From an uncultured Bacteroidales bacterium (GTDB taxonomy: Bacteria > Bacteroidota > Bacteroidia > Bacteroidales > UBA932): DNA of 64,000 nt. Location of the stretch: positions 186,001-250,000 of the forward strand of contig CALVDQ010000001.1 in the NCBI GenBank assembly GCA_944326325.1. Reading direction: 5' to 3'. A program made the translations under genes and the position numbers. Below are positions 19,319 through 28,091 of the stretch, in pieces (the first letter of the stretch is position 1; each line of letters opens with the position of its first letter). The notes under the pieces are model-generated. The model was not told where the DNA came from. It made no database searches and saw only the letters and a list, made by a program, of their open reading frames with translations.

Positions 19319-20401
19319 TCAAAGGTTTATGTTCTGGATGCGTTTGCTCCATCCCAGAGTTTCTATATTGACTGTGACGTATGACCAGCTTTTCCGGCTG
19401 AGGAAGAAGGTAAGGTCATAGTCATATCCGCGGTCGAGGAATTCCTGAGGCTCATACCTTTGGAGCTCGTCGTATCCTGCCATTCGGCTGAGGAGTTCAG
19501 GTAGGTTCACATCTATTACGGCGATGCCGGATTCCAGTTCACGGACAACGAGACGTGCATCATCGTCCGGGTCTCCATGGTATATGATGCGCGATGTCAT
19601 GAATTCGGCATGGGCCATGTCTCCTGTCCCGGCTTCCGGTCGGCTGTCAGAGGTGTTCCAGGTGGCGTACGGGGTGTAGAGTACGGCATCGGTCCCGTCC
19701 ACGCTGTTGTCGTAAAGAAGGCGGGCGTTATGGTCCGTGATACCGAATTCGTAGTTCTCGACCTTGCTTTTTCCCGGATTGTCAAGGTCCTGAAGCACTA
19801 CCGTGATGTTCTTGGTATTTCTTACGAGCGACATCTCGGCCTTTGCGTATCCGCCTTCTGCCGGTATATTCACGGTACCTTCGGTAATCCCGTGCCACAG
19901 GGTGTCAAGAGGCATGTTCCCGTGGTTGACTGTAATTATGTCTCCATCGGTGCGGCTCTCCGTACACTCAAGGTCGACAGTGAGGCCGGTTATGTCTTCG
20001 CCCTCTGACGGGATGTTCCTTATGAACTGGGCTCCCGGTTCGTCCGCCGAATCCTTGTATTCTCCCTGTTGGGCGAGGGCTATGAACCTGTAGTTTCCTT
20101 CCGGAAGGTCGATATACATACTGTATCCGTCTTCTGAAAGAGGTGAGCCGGCGTCCGTATTGCCTTCGGTCCGTGATGTGACAAAGCGCCCCTGTTCATC
20201 GAACACGTAGAGGGTGACTTCCCCCACGTGTCCGCTGAACATGTCGGCTCTCTGCAGATTGTAGTCGTACCTGAAACTCATCATGAGCCCGTGCTCGCAT
20301 CCGCTGCGGTCATCGAATATGAGACTTGTGCATGAGGATGCTGCAAGAAGGACTGCACCTGTGATGCAGAAAACGGCGGCTCTCTGATGAAATCTGGTCA
20401 T
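19319..20401 (-). CDS. FimB/Mfa2-family fimbrial anchor lipoprotein
   Basis: FimB/Mfa2 proteins anchor the fimbrial base to the outer membrane and limit fibre length. The 360-residue product has a lipobox (LLAASSC, Cys24). It then has the family start CEHGLMMSFRYDYNLQRADMF at residues 34-54, GHVGEVTLYVFDEQGRFV near residue 57 and a Mfa2 C-terminal strand region ending SWSYVTVNIETLGWSKRIQNINL. Its C-terminus echoes that of the upstream Mfa1-like protein (WAKRSQGVNL), as expected for the terminal strand of these folds. It lies 25 bases downstream of the Mfa1-like gene. Confidence 0.92.
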   Translation of the reverse strand: MTRFHQRAAVFCITGAVLLAASSCTSLIFDDRSGCEHGLMMSFRYDYNLQRADMFSGHVGEVTLYVFDEQGRFVTSRTEGNTDAGSPLSEDGYSMYIDLPEGNYRFIALAQQGEYKDSADEPGAQFIRNIPSEGEDITGLTVDLECTESRTDGDIITVNHGNMPLDTLWHGITEGTVNIPAEGGYAKAEMSLVRNTKNITVVLQDLDNPGKSKVENYEFGITDHNARLLYDNSVDGTDAVLYTPYATWNTSDSRPEAGTGDMAHAEFMTSRIIYHGDPDDDARLVVRELESGIAVIDVNLPELLSRMAGYDELQRYEPQEFLDRGYDYDLTFFLSRKSWSYVTVNIETLGWSKRIQNINL

Positions 20402-20426
20402 GGCTTACTGTCTTGTTTTCTTGTTG

Positions 20427-22223
20427 CTAAAGGTTTACGCCCTGGCTTCTTTTTGCCCAGGAGAGGATGTTTATCTGGCAGTTGATGTAGCTGCTGGTCT
20501 GGTCTACCGGTGTATCCGGGATTTCAGGGATTTCAGGCTCGCCCGGGCCGCTGACGCTGTTGATCACGAGTTCGTACCAGTTGTTTCGTACCATGCCGTA
20601 GCGGCCGAGGTGCTTTGCTTCATCATAGTCTGTGACAACGTTGATGTCGGTGTTTGTGAGCGGTGTCTGTCCGTCGCCGAAATGTTCGATGACTACGGTG
20701 TTGTAGTATGTAACTCCGTCTTTGTAGAACTTGATGTTGCTGCCTGCGGCTGAGATGAGGGTATTTGCCTGATTGTCGGATAGCTCAATTGGAGTATCAT
20801 TGTCGCTTATTTTTATTTCAAGGAGAGCTTTTACTCCGTCTTCGTCTGTTATGGTCTTGCCTTCTGCAGCTGATTCCTTTATTGCAAGAGACTGTACTGC
20901 TGTCAATGCATAGCTGCTGTTTGCAAGGATGGCCGTCGCCCATGCGATGAAGTTGTCTTCCGTATAGATTTCAGAAGTGTTGTTCAGCATGAAGAAGTTG
21001 TCTCCTGTATTTCCTCCATCTGGAGTGAATGTTGATTTGAGGAGGACGCTTGTAAGCTGGTCATTGCTCATCTGCTTGGCGACAGTTGTGTTTTCTGCAC
21101 AGTATTCTACGAGGTTGCCGCTGTATTCTGCTGTACTGTTGTTGCCTACGCTGTTCCAGCTGCCTGGCTGGTTTGCGTTTGTGAAGACGTTGAAGTTGTC
21201 AGCTGCAGCTTCGGAGCTGTAGTTGTTGTCTATTGCCCAGTAGACGCGATATGGGGCTGAAAGTGTCCGGCTGTAGAAGCGGTTGTATTCATCCAAAAGA
21301 GTTCCGTTAAAATATCCGGTCCATACGTTATCTACCTTGTGGACAGGGAAGTAGCTCTTGTTGGTGTTCTGGAGTACCCAGCCGTCGAATGTGACTTTAG
21401 CCTCGTCGAATGCAGGAACTTCACTGTCTACTATGAGAATTCCGTCATTGCTGTTGACTTTCACGGTTGCCTTGGCAACGGCTCTTTCAACATAGATAGG
21501 ATTTGCTGATGCAGCCCCTGATGCGAGGGATTTGTCGGTGTAGACATCGATAGGGGCGAGTGTCGTGACATTGAATCCCTCAGGTGCTGTTGTTTGGAAA
21601 CTTGCCTTGTTGGATACAGGGGCGTTGGTCATCAGGAAGTTTCCGTTGTTTCTGGTAGATGCGATACTTGCGTCGTAATTTGCGACAACATTAAGGGCTG
21701 ATAAAAGTCCTGTGAACGGAGTTCCATCTACCTGAAGTTGTGTCGAAAGCACGGCATTTCCTGCATTTTCATCAGGGACGTTACCAGAGACAGTGAAACT
21801 GCTCGTCGGGTTGATAATAGCGAGAGCATAGACATTCTGTCCTTCCGCAGGTGCCTGTATCATCCTTACTCCGCTTGCGAAGTAGCTTGTGATGTTGTTA
21901 GGGTTGCTGTTTACCTGGAAGTCATTGCTTGAGAGCTCGAATGCCCATGTGCAGGTTGCTGAGTTTTCGTCAGCGCCGTAGAAAAGCGCTATGATTGCGC
22001 TGTTAACGTTGTACTCTGCTGCGAGTCCGTTGTCAAAATTGTCATTTGCACGTGTGCTGTTCCCCGATGTGGTCGGAAGGTTCAGTGAGATGTTTACATA
22101 CCCCTTGTTGCCGTTGTAGACAGGTGTCGTGCCGCTGTCAGGCTGATTTTCGTCCAAAGTCTTGTTGCAGGCTGCAATAGCTCCGGCAGCCAGCAGGATG
22201 GAGATAAGTTTTAAATTTTTCAT
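20427..22223 (-). CDS. Mfa1-family major fimbrillin
   Basis: This is probably the shaft subunit of the fimbria. The 598-residue product has a lipobox (GAIAAC, Cys19), the N-terminal strand GYVNISLNLPTT near residue 40, followed by an Arg (TRAND, near residue 58) where these subunits are usually cleaved by an Arg-specific protease before strand-exchange assembly. It also has the C-terminal signature YGMVRNNWYELVINSVSGPGEPEIPE and the terminal strand INCQINILSWAKRSQGVNL. Ala, Asn and Ser content is higher than in the neighbours. It is the first structural subunit of the operon, directly after the DUF3868 gene. Confidence 0.9.
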   Translation of the reverse strand: MKNLKLISILLAAGAIAACNKTLDENQPDSGTTPVYNGNKGYVNISLNLPTTSGNSTRANDNFDNGLAAEYNVNSAIIALFYGADENSATCTWAFELSSNDFQVNSNPNNITSYFASGVRMIQAPAEGQNVYALAIINPTSSFTVSGNVPDENAGNAVLSTQLQVDGTPFTGLLSALNVVANYDASIASTRNNGNFLMTNAPVSNKASFQTTAPEGFNVTTLAPIDVYTDKSLASGAASANPIYVERAVAKATVKVNSNDGILIVDSEVPAFDEAKVTFDGWVLQNTNKSYFPVHKVDNVWTGYFNGTLLDEYNRFYSRTLSAPYRVYWAIDNNYSSEAAADNFNVFTNANQPGSWNSVGNNSTAEYSGNLVEYCAENTTVAKQMSNDQLTSVLLKSTFTPDGGNTGDNFFMLNNTSEIYTEDNFIAWATAILANSSYALTAVQSLAIKESAAEGKTITDEDGVKALLEIKISDNDTPIELSDNQANTLISAAGSNIKFYKDGVTYYNTVVIEHFGDGQTPLTNTDINVVTDYDEAKHLGRYGMVRNNWYELVINSVSGPGEPEIPEIPDTPVDQTSSYINCQINILSWAKRSQGVNL

Positions 22224-22263
22224 GTCCGATAGTTTAATTGTCCATATTTTCTGTAATCGTATT

Positions 22264-23796
22264 CTAGAGCTGGTCTGTCACTCCGAGGAGTTGTCCGAGG
22301 TTGTACCTTGCGTTTCCGTTGCCCGCATTTTCCGCGTTTTCAAGAGTCTCCTTCGCTTTTCCGTATTCTCCGTTTACCGCGTATGCGACTCCGAGGATAT
22401 TCGTCAGCTCGCTTGCATTTTCTTCAGGCAATCCCTTTGCATCAATCCAGTCGCTGATTATCCTTATCGCTTTTTCAGGATTCCCTTTTTCTATCGCCTT
22501 GACAGACAGGTCGGATATGACTGCAGGGGAGTCCCTGTAGTATTGCGATGCGGCTTCCATGGCCCGTTCGTATCCTTCCGTGCCTTCCCCGTACGAGCCG
22601 GCCACCGCGTAGATTTCCTTCAGACCAAGATCCTGAGGCCTTTCCCGGATAATCCGCTTTGCCTCCTCGAGATTGAAGTTTCTCACCTCATATTCTATTT
22701 TGTAGGTACAGTAGCGCAGGTCCGGGTAGATTGTCTCGAGGAGCCAGCGGTATTCTTCTCCGGTAAGTGCTTTTCTCATTTCCGTCTCGCAGAGGTTCCT
22801 GTCTTCGGTATATCTGTCTATGATTCCCGCTATCGTGTCCTTTTTGTCGAGTCCGGAATCCATGATCCTGTTTCTGAGCCCTTCCCAGTCTTCTCCGCTC
22901 CATTCCACTTCAAGCATGTCCGGACTGATTCCGCTGTGACCTGATATATACTCTGCCAGTGATTCTGCCCTGCGGCTGGAGAGTGCCATGTTATATTCGT
23001 AGCTTCCTTCAGGTGAGGCGAATCCTGCGACATATATTTTCTTTATCATTATATAGTCTTTTCTTTTTACCAGATCAATCGAGCCGGTCACGGTATCCAG
23101 CATTGCCCTGTTGTTGCCCATACCGGGTCTGATGTCGGATTTGTCTGCCGCGAACTGCAGTCTGGCAATCCTGCTTTCCGCCCTAGTCTTGACAGGCTCG
23201 GGAGCCGGTTCTATCCTTGATGTCTTCCAGTGGGGGATGAAAGCCGGCAGCACCTTTTCCTGGAGGACCTTCCGAGATTCTCCTTCGGGACATTTTGCAC
23301 ATCCCGATACTTTTTCCCTTATCTCAAGCTTTCCGTCAAGCATCCATCTTCCGTATGGTATCGAGGAAAGGTAGGCGTATTCCTGTTCTTTGCTGTTTTT
23401 TCTCCTGATTATTGCCATGGCCCCGGATCTTGATGTATCCGGTCTGTCAAGGCTTTCCTTTCTCTCGAAGTAAATGTGCCGCGCCCGTCCGTCGATGATT
23501 ATGCTCCCGAATTCCTGTTCGGAACTTCCGTCCCTGGCAACAATCGCCGGTGTCAGGGTGACTGTATGCTGGGACCTTATCCTCGTACTGTCAAGTATGA
23601 TATTCATGCTCAGACTGACGTTCCTGCCGTTTTTTGACAGATCACGGTCCGTGAACTCAATTGCATCGGTGTAGGAGATACCGTTTTCTTTTTCCTGTGC
23701 CCGGACTTCTTTTGAGGATCCTGCTGCGGTCCATGGAAATACCGCTGACACAAGAATGCCTGCAATCAGGATATATGTTTTCTTTAAGTATTTCAT
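22264..23796 (-). CDS. DUF3868 protein with OmpA-like and TPR regions
   Basis: The 510-residue product has a signal peptide and an N-terminal beta region typical of DUF3868 proteins (VSLSMNIILDSTRIRSQHTVTLTPAIV near residues 60-86). Next comes a OmpA-like segment (LQFAADKSDIRPGMGNNRAMLDTV near 215-240 and YVAGFASPEGSYEYNMALSSRRAESLAEYI near 255-285). Finally there is a helical TPR-like C-terminus (LTNILGVAYAVNGEYGKAKETLENAENAGNGNARYNLG). DUF3868 genes accompany DUF3575 and fimbrillin genes in Bacteroidota fimbrial operons, probably for export, assembly or peptidoglycan linkage. It starts two bases after the DUF3575 gene. Confidence 0.85.
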   Translation of the reverse strand: MKYLKKTYILIAGILVSAVFPWTAAGSSKEVRAQEKENGISYTDAIEFTDRDLSKNGRNVSLSMNIILDSTRIRSQHTVTLTPAIVARDGSSEQEFGSIIIDGRARHIYFERKESLDRPDTSRSGAMAIIRRKNSKEQEYAYLSSIPYGRWMLDGKLEIREKVSGCAKCPEGESRKVLQEKVLPAFIPHWKTSRIEPAPEPVKTRAESRIARLQFAADKSDIRPGMGNNRAMLDTVTGSIDLVKRKDYIMIKKIYVAGFASPEGSYEYNMALSSRRAESLAEYISGHSGISPDMLEVEWSGEDWEGLRNRIMDSGLDKKDTIAGIIDRYTEDRNLCETEMRKALTGEEYRWLLETIYPDLRYCTYKIEYEVRNFNLEEAKRIIRERPQDLGLKEIYAVAGSYGEGTEGYERAMEAASQYYRDSPAVISDLSVKAIEKGNPEKAIRIISDWIDAKGLPEENASELTNILGVAYAVNGEYGKAKETLENAENAGNGNARYNLGQLLGVTDQL

Positions 23797-23798
23797 AG

Positions 23799-24380
23799 TC
23801 AGAAGATCAAGAATATTATTGAAGCCGAGGCTTTTGTGATTCCAAAATAATTGCTGTGCCCTTTTCCGAGATAGTCTCCGCAGACAGGGTTTTCATAAAC
23901 GTCATAATCGGACCTGACATAACCGGCGCCTATGGAGAGTTCGAAATTCCATCTCTTGCCAAGCATCCATTGATAGCCATAGCTGATACCGGCTCCGTAG
24001 TACCATCCTTCGTGACGTTCCGAACTGCAGTCCCCGAACAGTCCGAACGGAGTCTTTACATTTGCCGTATTGAATGCGCCTCCGTGTACGTGCAGACCGA
24101 AAAAGTGTCCGTTGAACTTGTCGCAGAGCCAGTATCTGGCTTCCGGCTGTATAAGCCAATGTTTCCATTTGCGGTTTCCGCTGAAATCCCATGCGTTGAG
24201 GTTGCCGGATATGTCGATCGTCCATTTTTCGGCAAGACCTGCCTCGACACCCAGATTTATTGTGGCTGTCGCATCATAGAGCAGATTGCTTTTTACCGCA
24301 AAATCCTGAGCCTGAAGCTTCTGGACTCCGGACAAGGCGCTTGCGACCGCCAGAGCAGCCATTATGAATAATATTTTCAT
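23799..24380 (-). CDS. DUF3575 outer-membrane protein, first gene of the fimbrial operon
   Basis: This 193-residue protein has a signal peptide (cleavage near QAQDFAVKS, residue 26) and a small beta-barrel pattern: NLLYDATATINLGVEAGLAEKWTIDISG, PEARYWLCDKFNGHFFGLHVHGGAFN, GYQWMLGKRWNFELSIGAGY. These match DUF3575, which is found at the head of Bacteroidales fimbrial operons. It probably sits in the outer membrane. It is the promoter-proximal gene, with an A/T-rich leader of about 200 bases upstream. Confidence 0.9.
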   Translation of the reverse strand: MKILFIMAALAVASALSGVQKLQAQDFAVKSNLLYDATATINLGVEAGLAEKWTIDISGNLNAWDFSGNRKWKHWLIQPEARYWLCDKFNGHFFGLHVHGGAFNTANVKTPFGLFGDCSSERHEGWYYGAGISYGYQWMLGKRWNFELSIGAGYVRSDYDVYENPVCGDYLGKGHSNYFGITKASASIIFLIF

Positions 24381-24575
24381 TATAAGAGTCTCTAATTATT
24401 TTCTTTTCTTTTTCTTTACTCGGAAGCTGTTTGAATTTTTCTCAAAAATTCTTTTGTCGTCCTTTCCGGTGTATGTTTTCTGTTTTCTCTTTTTCTATGT
24501 TATTATTGTGGTTCCGATAGTTGATCCGTATAAGTCTTTGTATGCGTCCTTTGATAAAATTTCAAAACTGTTTTT

Positions 24576-24593
24576 TAATTTTGCACAAAATTA
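24576..24593. promoter_or_regulatory. Palindromic bidirectional promoter between the fimbrial operon and ybeY
   Basis: TAATTTTGCACAAAATTA is a perfect 18-base palindrome made of two exact TAnnTTTG elements, one per strand, separated by CA. The forward copy (24576-24583) points to ybeY, with a TTG 22 bases upstream at 24551. The reverse copy (24586-24593) points to the fimbrial operon, whose mRNA would have a leader of about 200 bases. No other gene lies in 24381-24649; the rest is AT-rich and pyrimidine-rich on the forward strand. Confidence 0.6.
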
Positions 24594-24649
24594 TACCTTC
24601 TATATTTATAGTATAGAGAGTTTTTAACGAGTTTTATAGATTTTTTATC

Positions 24650-25069
24650 ATGGTTTCATTTTTTTTCGAGAATACCGCTTTCAAGTTAAAGGGGAAGACT
24701 CGTATCAAACAATGGCTCAGGCTTGTGGCGGAAAGCGAGGTATATACTCTCGGAAATATTTCGGTCATATTCTGCTCTGACAACTATATTCTCGATATAA
24801 ATCAGAGATACCTCCAGCACGACTATTTCACGGACATCATCACTTTCGACTACACTGAAGGGACAAAAATTTCCGGGGACCTTTTCGTCAGCGTCGATTC
24901 CGTGAAGGAAAATTCCGTTGAATACGGCGTTGAATTCGAGGATGAACTGCACAGGGTGATTGTCCACGGGATACTTCACCTGATAGGATACGATGACCAC
25001 ACGGAAGAGGATATCAGGGTGATGAGGTCGAAAGAGGATTATTATCTTTCTCTTCTGGATTTGATATAG
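24650..25069 (+). CDS. ybeY: rRNA maturation endoribonuclease YbeY
   Basis: YbeY is a zinc-dependent RNase that takes part in 16S rRNA 3'-end maturation and ribosome quality control. The 139-residue product has the full metal site in [12 protein letters not shown] (three His in an H-x3-H-x5-H arrangement, near residues 104-115). It also has the preceding strand [23 protein letters not shown] near residues 60-82. Length is normal. It is 23 bases from mnmG and clearly in one operon with it. Confidence 0.95.
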   Translation: MVSFFFENTAFKLKGKTRIKQWLRLVAESEVYTLGNISVIFCSDNYILDINQRYLQHDYFTDIITFDYTEGTKISGDLFVSVDSVKENSVEYGVEFEDELHRVIVHGILHLIGYDDHTEEDIRVMRSKEDYYLSLLDLI

Positions 25070-25092
25070 CCGGAAAACACGAGTCAGGTGCC

Positions 25093-27246
25093 ATGCAGAA
25101 ATATTATGATGTTATAGTTGTCGGCGGCGGACACGCCGGATGTGAAGCTGCCATGGCGGCTTCGAGGATGGGTTCATCGGTCCTCCTTATATCGATGGAT
25201 ATGTCCAAATTCGGTCAGATGTCCTGTAACCCCGCCGTGGGAGGAATTGCAAAAGGACAGATCGTAAGGGAAATTGACGCTCTTGGCGGATACATGGGTA
25301 TTGTGACCGATGCTTCGACTCTCCAGTTCAGGATGCTCAACCGGTCCAAAGGGCCTGCAATGTGGAGTCCTCGTGCTCAATGCGACAAGAACCTGTACGC
25401 GCAAAATTGGCGAAAATTACTCGAAAGTAATTGTAAATTAGACTTTTATCAAGATATTGCAGTCAGTTTTCTTTTCTCTGGTTCGAAAATTTCGGGCTGT
25501 TGTACGAAGACTGGCGCAATTTTCAATTCTCAGACGGTTATCCTGACGGCAGGAACTTTCCTTGACGGGAAGCTTTTTATAGGAAGGACAGAGTTCGAAG
25601 GCGGAAGGATAGGGGAGATGTCTTCTTACGGTCTGACTGCACAGCTTGCCGGGATGGGGCTTGTCACCGGGAGAATGAAGACAGGGACTCCTCCCAGAAT
25701 CGATATTTCTTCCGTAGACACTTCCAGGTTGCAGCCTCAGGTCGGCGATGCCGTTCCGGAGAAGTTTTCGTATCTGCCTTATCTTTCTACAGCGCAGAAC
25801 GGAACTCCTCAGATGCCATGCTTCATCGTACATACGAATGGGAAGGTCCACGATACTCTACGCTCCGGGTTCAAGGATTCTCCTCTTTTTTCCGGGATGA
25901 TCACCGGTATCGGACCACGCTATTGCCCTAGTATCGAGGACAAGATCAGGACATTTGCCGATAAGGATTCGCATCAGCTTTTTCTTGAGCCGGAGGGCAG
26001 GTGGTCGAATGAATACTATCTCCAGGGTTTTTCTTCTTCTCTCCCTCTCCAGGTCCAGCTCGACGCCATGCATCAGATTGAAGGACTTGAAACGGCAAAG
26101 ATATATCGTCCTGCCTATGCCGTCGAGTATGATTATTTCGACCCGACCCAGCTGAAGCCGACCCTCGAACTGAAGGATATCGAGAATCTCTTCCTTGCCG
26201 GTCAGGTCAACGGGACTACGGGTTATGAGGAAGCTGCCGCGCAGGGGCTGATTGCCGGTATCAATGCCCATCTGAAATGTAGAGAGGCGGAACCGTTCAT
26301 TCTTAAACGTGATCAGGCGTATATCGGAGTTCTTATTGATGATCTTATAACCAAAGGTGTCGACGAACCGTACAGAATGTTTACTTCCCGTGCGGAGTAC
26401 AGGATTCTTTTAAGACAGGATAATGCGGATCTGCGCCTTACTCCTCTCGGGTATTCCCTCGGACTTGCTGACAAGTCAAGATACGACTATACGATGAGAA
26501 AATATGATACAGTCTCGAGCCTCGAGGACTTTTTCGACCGTAACAGTGCCAGGCCGGAATATATTAATCCGTATCTTGAGTCTGTAGGGACAGCACCGAT
26601 TGAAAACAGGAAAAGATATTCCGATCTGATATCACGACCGCAGGTATCGTTGGATAAGATGATCGAATTTGTTCCACGTGGAACTTTCGAAAGAGATGCT
26701 TTGGATTCTGACAAGGAACTTTCTTTGGATTTCGGATGCCTTGTTTCGGGTGATTCCGGTGTTTCAGGAGGCTTTGACTATTACAGGATGCTGGCTTCGG
26801 TTTCTTCTTATCGTGATTTTGTGTCGGCGGGGCAGGGGAGCGCAGGGCGAGAAGCCGTTTCCGATGGAACTAAAGTGGCCGAATCCTTTCTGGATGCTCT
26901 ATATCTTCTCAGAAACAATACTGACTATCCTGTCGCAAATCTTTCCGCTGAAAAGATGCAGGCTGCTCTTGATGTAAACTATCGTAGCGAGGTCCTTGAA
27001 TCTGTCGGGATTGCAATAAAGTATAAAGGCTACATAGAACGTGAGAGGAAACTGGCCGAGAAAATCATGAGACTTGAGAATCTTGCCATTCCCGAGGGTT
27101 TCGATTTCGATAAGGTACAGAGCCTTTCTATCGAATGCAGGCAGAAGTTGAAAAAGTATGCGCCGCGAACGATTGCCCAGGCTTCGCGTATTTCAGGGGT
27201 TTCTCCAGCGGACGTTTCGGTTTTGCTGGTATATTTCGGCCGTTAA
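25093..27246 (+). CDS. mnmG: tRNA uridine-5-carboxymethylaminomethyl modification enzyme MnmG, with an extra internal segment
   Basis: MnmG, with MnmE, modifies U34 of tRNAs and uses FAD. The product has the Rossmann motif [12 protein letters not shown] at residues 8-19, the MnmG signatures [25 protein letters not shown] and [16 protein letters not shown], and the C-terminal tRNA-binding region ending [13 protein letters not shown]. It is 717 residues long, against about 620-630 for most MnmG. The excess lies at about residues 525-610, between the [13 protein letters not shown] helix and [14 protein letters not shown]. The inserted part begins at codons 527-531 (VPRGT), which are encoded by a parS site. 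Confidence 0.96.
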   Translation: MQKYYDVIVVGGGHAGCEAAMAASRMGSSVLLISMDMSKFGQMSCNPAVGGIAKGQIVREIDALGGYMGIVTDASTLQFRMLNRSKGPAMWSPRAQCDKNLYAQNWRKLLESNCKLDFYQDIAVSFLFSGSKISGCCTKTGAIFNSQTVILTAGTFLDGKLFIGRTEFEGGRIGEMSSYGLTAQLAGMGLVTGRMKTGTPPRIDISSVDTSRLQPQVGDAVPEKFSYLPYLSTAQNGTPQMPCFIVHTNGKVHDTLRSGFKDSPLFSGMITGIGPRYCPSIEDKIRTFADKDSHQLFLEPEGRWSNEYYLQGFSSSLPLQVQLDAMHQIEGLETAKIYRPAYAVEYDYFDPTQLKPTLELKDIENLFLAGQVNGTTGYEEAAAQGLIAGINAHLKCREAEPFILKRDQAYIGVLIDDLITKGVDEPYRMFTSRAEYRILLRQDNADLRLTPLGYSLGLADKSRYDYTMRKYDTVSSLEDFFDRNSARPEYINPYLESVGTAPIENRKRYSDLISRPQVSLDKMIEFVPRGTFERDALDSDKELSLDFGCLVSGDSGVSGGFDYYRMLASVSSYRDFVSAGQGSAGREAVSDGTKVAESFLDALYLLRNNTDYPVANLSAEKMQAALDVNYRSEVLESVGIAIKYKGYIERERKLAEKIMRLENLAIPEGFDFDKVQSLSIECRQKLKKYAPRTIAQASRISGVSPADVSVLLVYFGR
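26670..26685. other. parS-like ParB-binding site inside mnmG
   Basis: TGTTCCACGTGGAACT matches the universal parS consensus TGTTNCACGTGNAACA at 15 of 16 positions, and the 14-base core is a perfect palindrome. It occupies codons 527-531 of mnmG. A second, perfect copy lies 660 bases downstream. Such sites cluster near chromosome origins and load ParB/SMC for segregation. Confidence 0.85.
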
Positions 27247-27316
27247 TCGGTCCGGAGTCTGTAGCCGGATAGGGGGAGACATCGCAAGGGGCGGTATCCG
27301 GCCGAAATATTTCATC

Positions 27317-27358
27317 GAAAAAACTCTGATGTTCCACGTGGAACATCAGAGTTTTTTC
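27317..27358. terminator. 42-nt perfect palindrome: bidirectional terminator with parS at its centre
   Basis: Bases 27317-27337 are exactly complementary to 27338-27358, without a loop. The centre (27330-27345) is TGTTCCACGTGGAACA, a perfect parS. The flanks are CTCTGA/TCAGAG, and the arms end in six A and six T. The A/T arms after a strong stem give a rho-independent terminator in both directions, for mnmG (stop 27246) and ruvA. The last codons of ruvA and its TGA (27346-27348) lie inside it. One sequence therefore appears to serve as a segregation site, a terminator and coding DNA. Confidence 0.85.
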
Positions 27359-27936
27359 AAGGCTGCCTTGATTAGCTCCTCGAGGCCTGTCTGCGGGTTT
27401 TCCTTCAAGATGGCGGAGAGGACTTTCTGTACGTTCGCCTTTGAGAAACCAAGAAGAACAAGTGCTGTCGTGGCTTCTTCGATAAGAGCATTGTCCGCTT
27501 TGTTTGCAAGAGAGGATATCTCGGTCCCGCCGCTTCCTTTTATCACTTTGTCTTTAAGTTCGAGAATCAGGCGCTGGGCGCTTTTCAGTCCGATGCCTTT
27601 TATGCTTTTTATTCTGGCTATGTCTTCTGCAATGATGGCGTTCCTTATTTCTTCCGAGGAGAGGGAGGAGAGTATCATCCTTGCTGTCGCCGCCCCAATG
27701 CCGGAAACACCGATGAGAAGGCGGAACAGATCCCGCTCTTCTTTTGTTCCGAAGCCGTAGAACAGTTCCTCGTCTTCGCGGATATAGTGGTGGATATATA
27801 CTGTCGCATCTGTCTTTCCGTCGAAAAATGAGAATGACTGGAGCGAAATAAGAATCTTATAGCCGATACCGCAGTTCTCCAATGTCATTTCTGACGGATT
27901 CATCTCGACGATTTTCCCTTTAATATAATCTATCAT
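27346..27936 (-). CDS. ruvA: Holliday junction branch-migration protein RuvA
   Basis: RuvA binds four-way junctions as a tetramer and loads RuvB. The 196-residue product has the N-terminal OB-fold (MIDYIKGKIVEMNPSEMTLENCGIGYKI), two helix-hairpin-helix segments (LIGVSGIGAATARMIL near residue 69 and IKSIKGIGLKSAQRLILELKDK near residue 108), and the C-terminal RuvB-contact domain (ALVLLGFSKANVQKVL). Length is normal. Its 3' end is embedded in the parS palindrome. Confidence 0.97.
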   Translation of the reverse strand: MIDYIKGKIVEMNPSEMTLENCGIGYKILISLQSFSFFDGKTDATVYIHHYIREDEELFYGFGTKEERDLFRLLIGVSGIGAATARMILSSLSSEEIRNAIIAEDIARIKSIKGIGLKSAQRLILELKDKVIKGSGGTEISSLANKADNALIEEATTALVLLGFSKANVQKVLSAILKENPQTGLEELIKAALKKL

Positions 27937-27952
27937 GGTCTTTACGTTTCCG

Positions 27953-27960
27953 CAAAATTA
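27953..27960 (-). promoter_or_regulatory. -7 element of the ruvA promoter
   Basis: The reverse strand reads TAATTTTG, an exact TAnnTTTG, 17 bases before the ruvA ATG. It sits back to back with a forward element at 27992, so ruvA and sufS appear to be divergently transcribed. Confidence 0.6.
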
Positions 27961-27991
27961 GAAACAATATTCAAAAATTACAGGATTTTCT

Positions 27992-27999
27992 TAAATTTG
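27992..27999 (+). promoter_or_regulatory. -7 element of the suf operon promoter
   Basis: TAAATTTG is an exact TAnnTTTG. It lies about 93 bases before the sufS ATG at 28092. The leader in between could be read as an extension of sufS, but the family alignment does not support this. Confidence 0.55.
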
Positions 28000-28091
28000 C
28001 GGGCTCCGGTGGACATCCGAGAGTGGACAGAGGGGTTGGAAGTGTCGCACGGCGGCTGGGAAATCATGACAAATCGGATTTTGTGGAAATT

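Noticed and set aside
20750..22200. Possible repeat array in the fimbrillin gene
   Set aside because: Recurring GTTGT-like words reflect Asn- and Thr-rich codons, and no regular period was found.
28023..28091. GTG start giving a 23-residue extension of sufS
   Set aside because: The extension has no counterpart in SufS proteins, and the ATG at 28092 gives the normal length.
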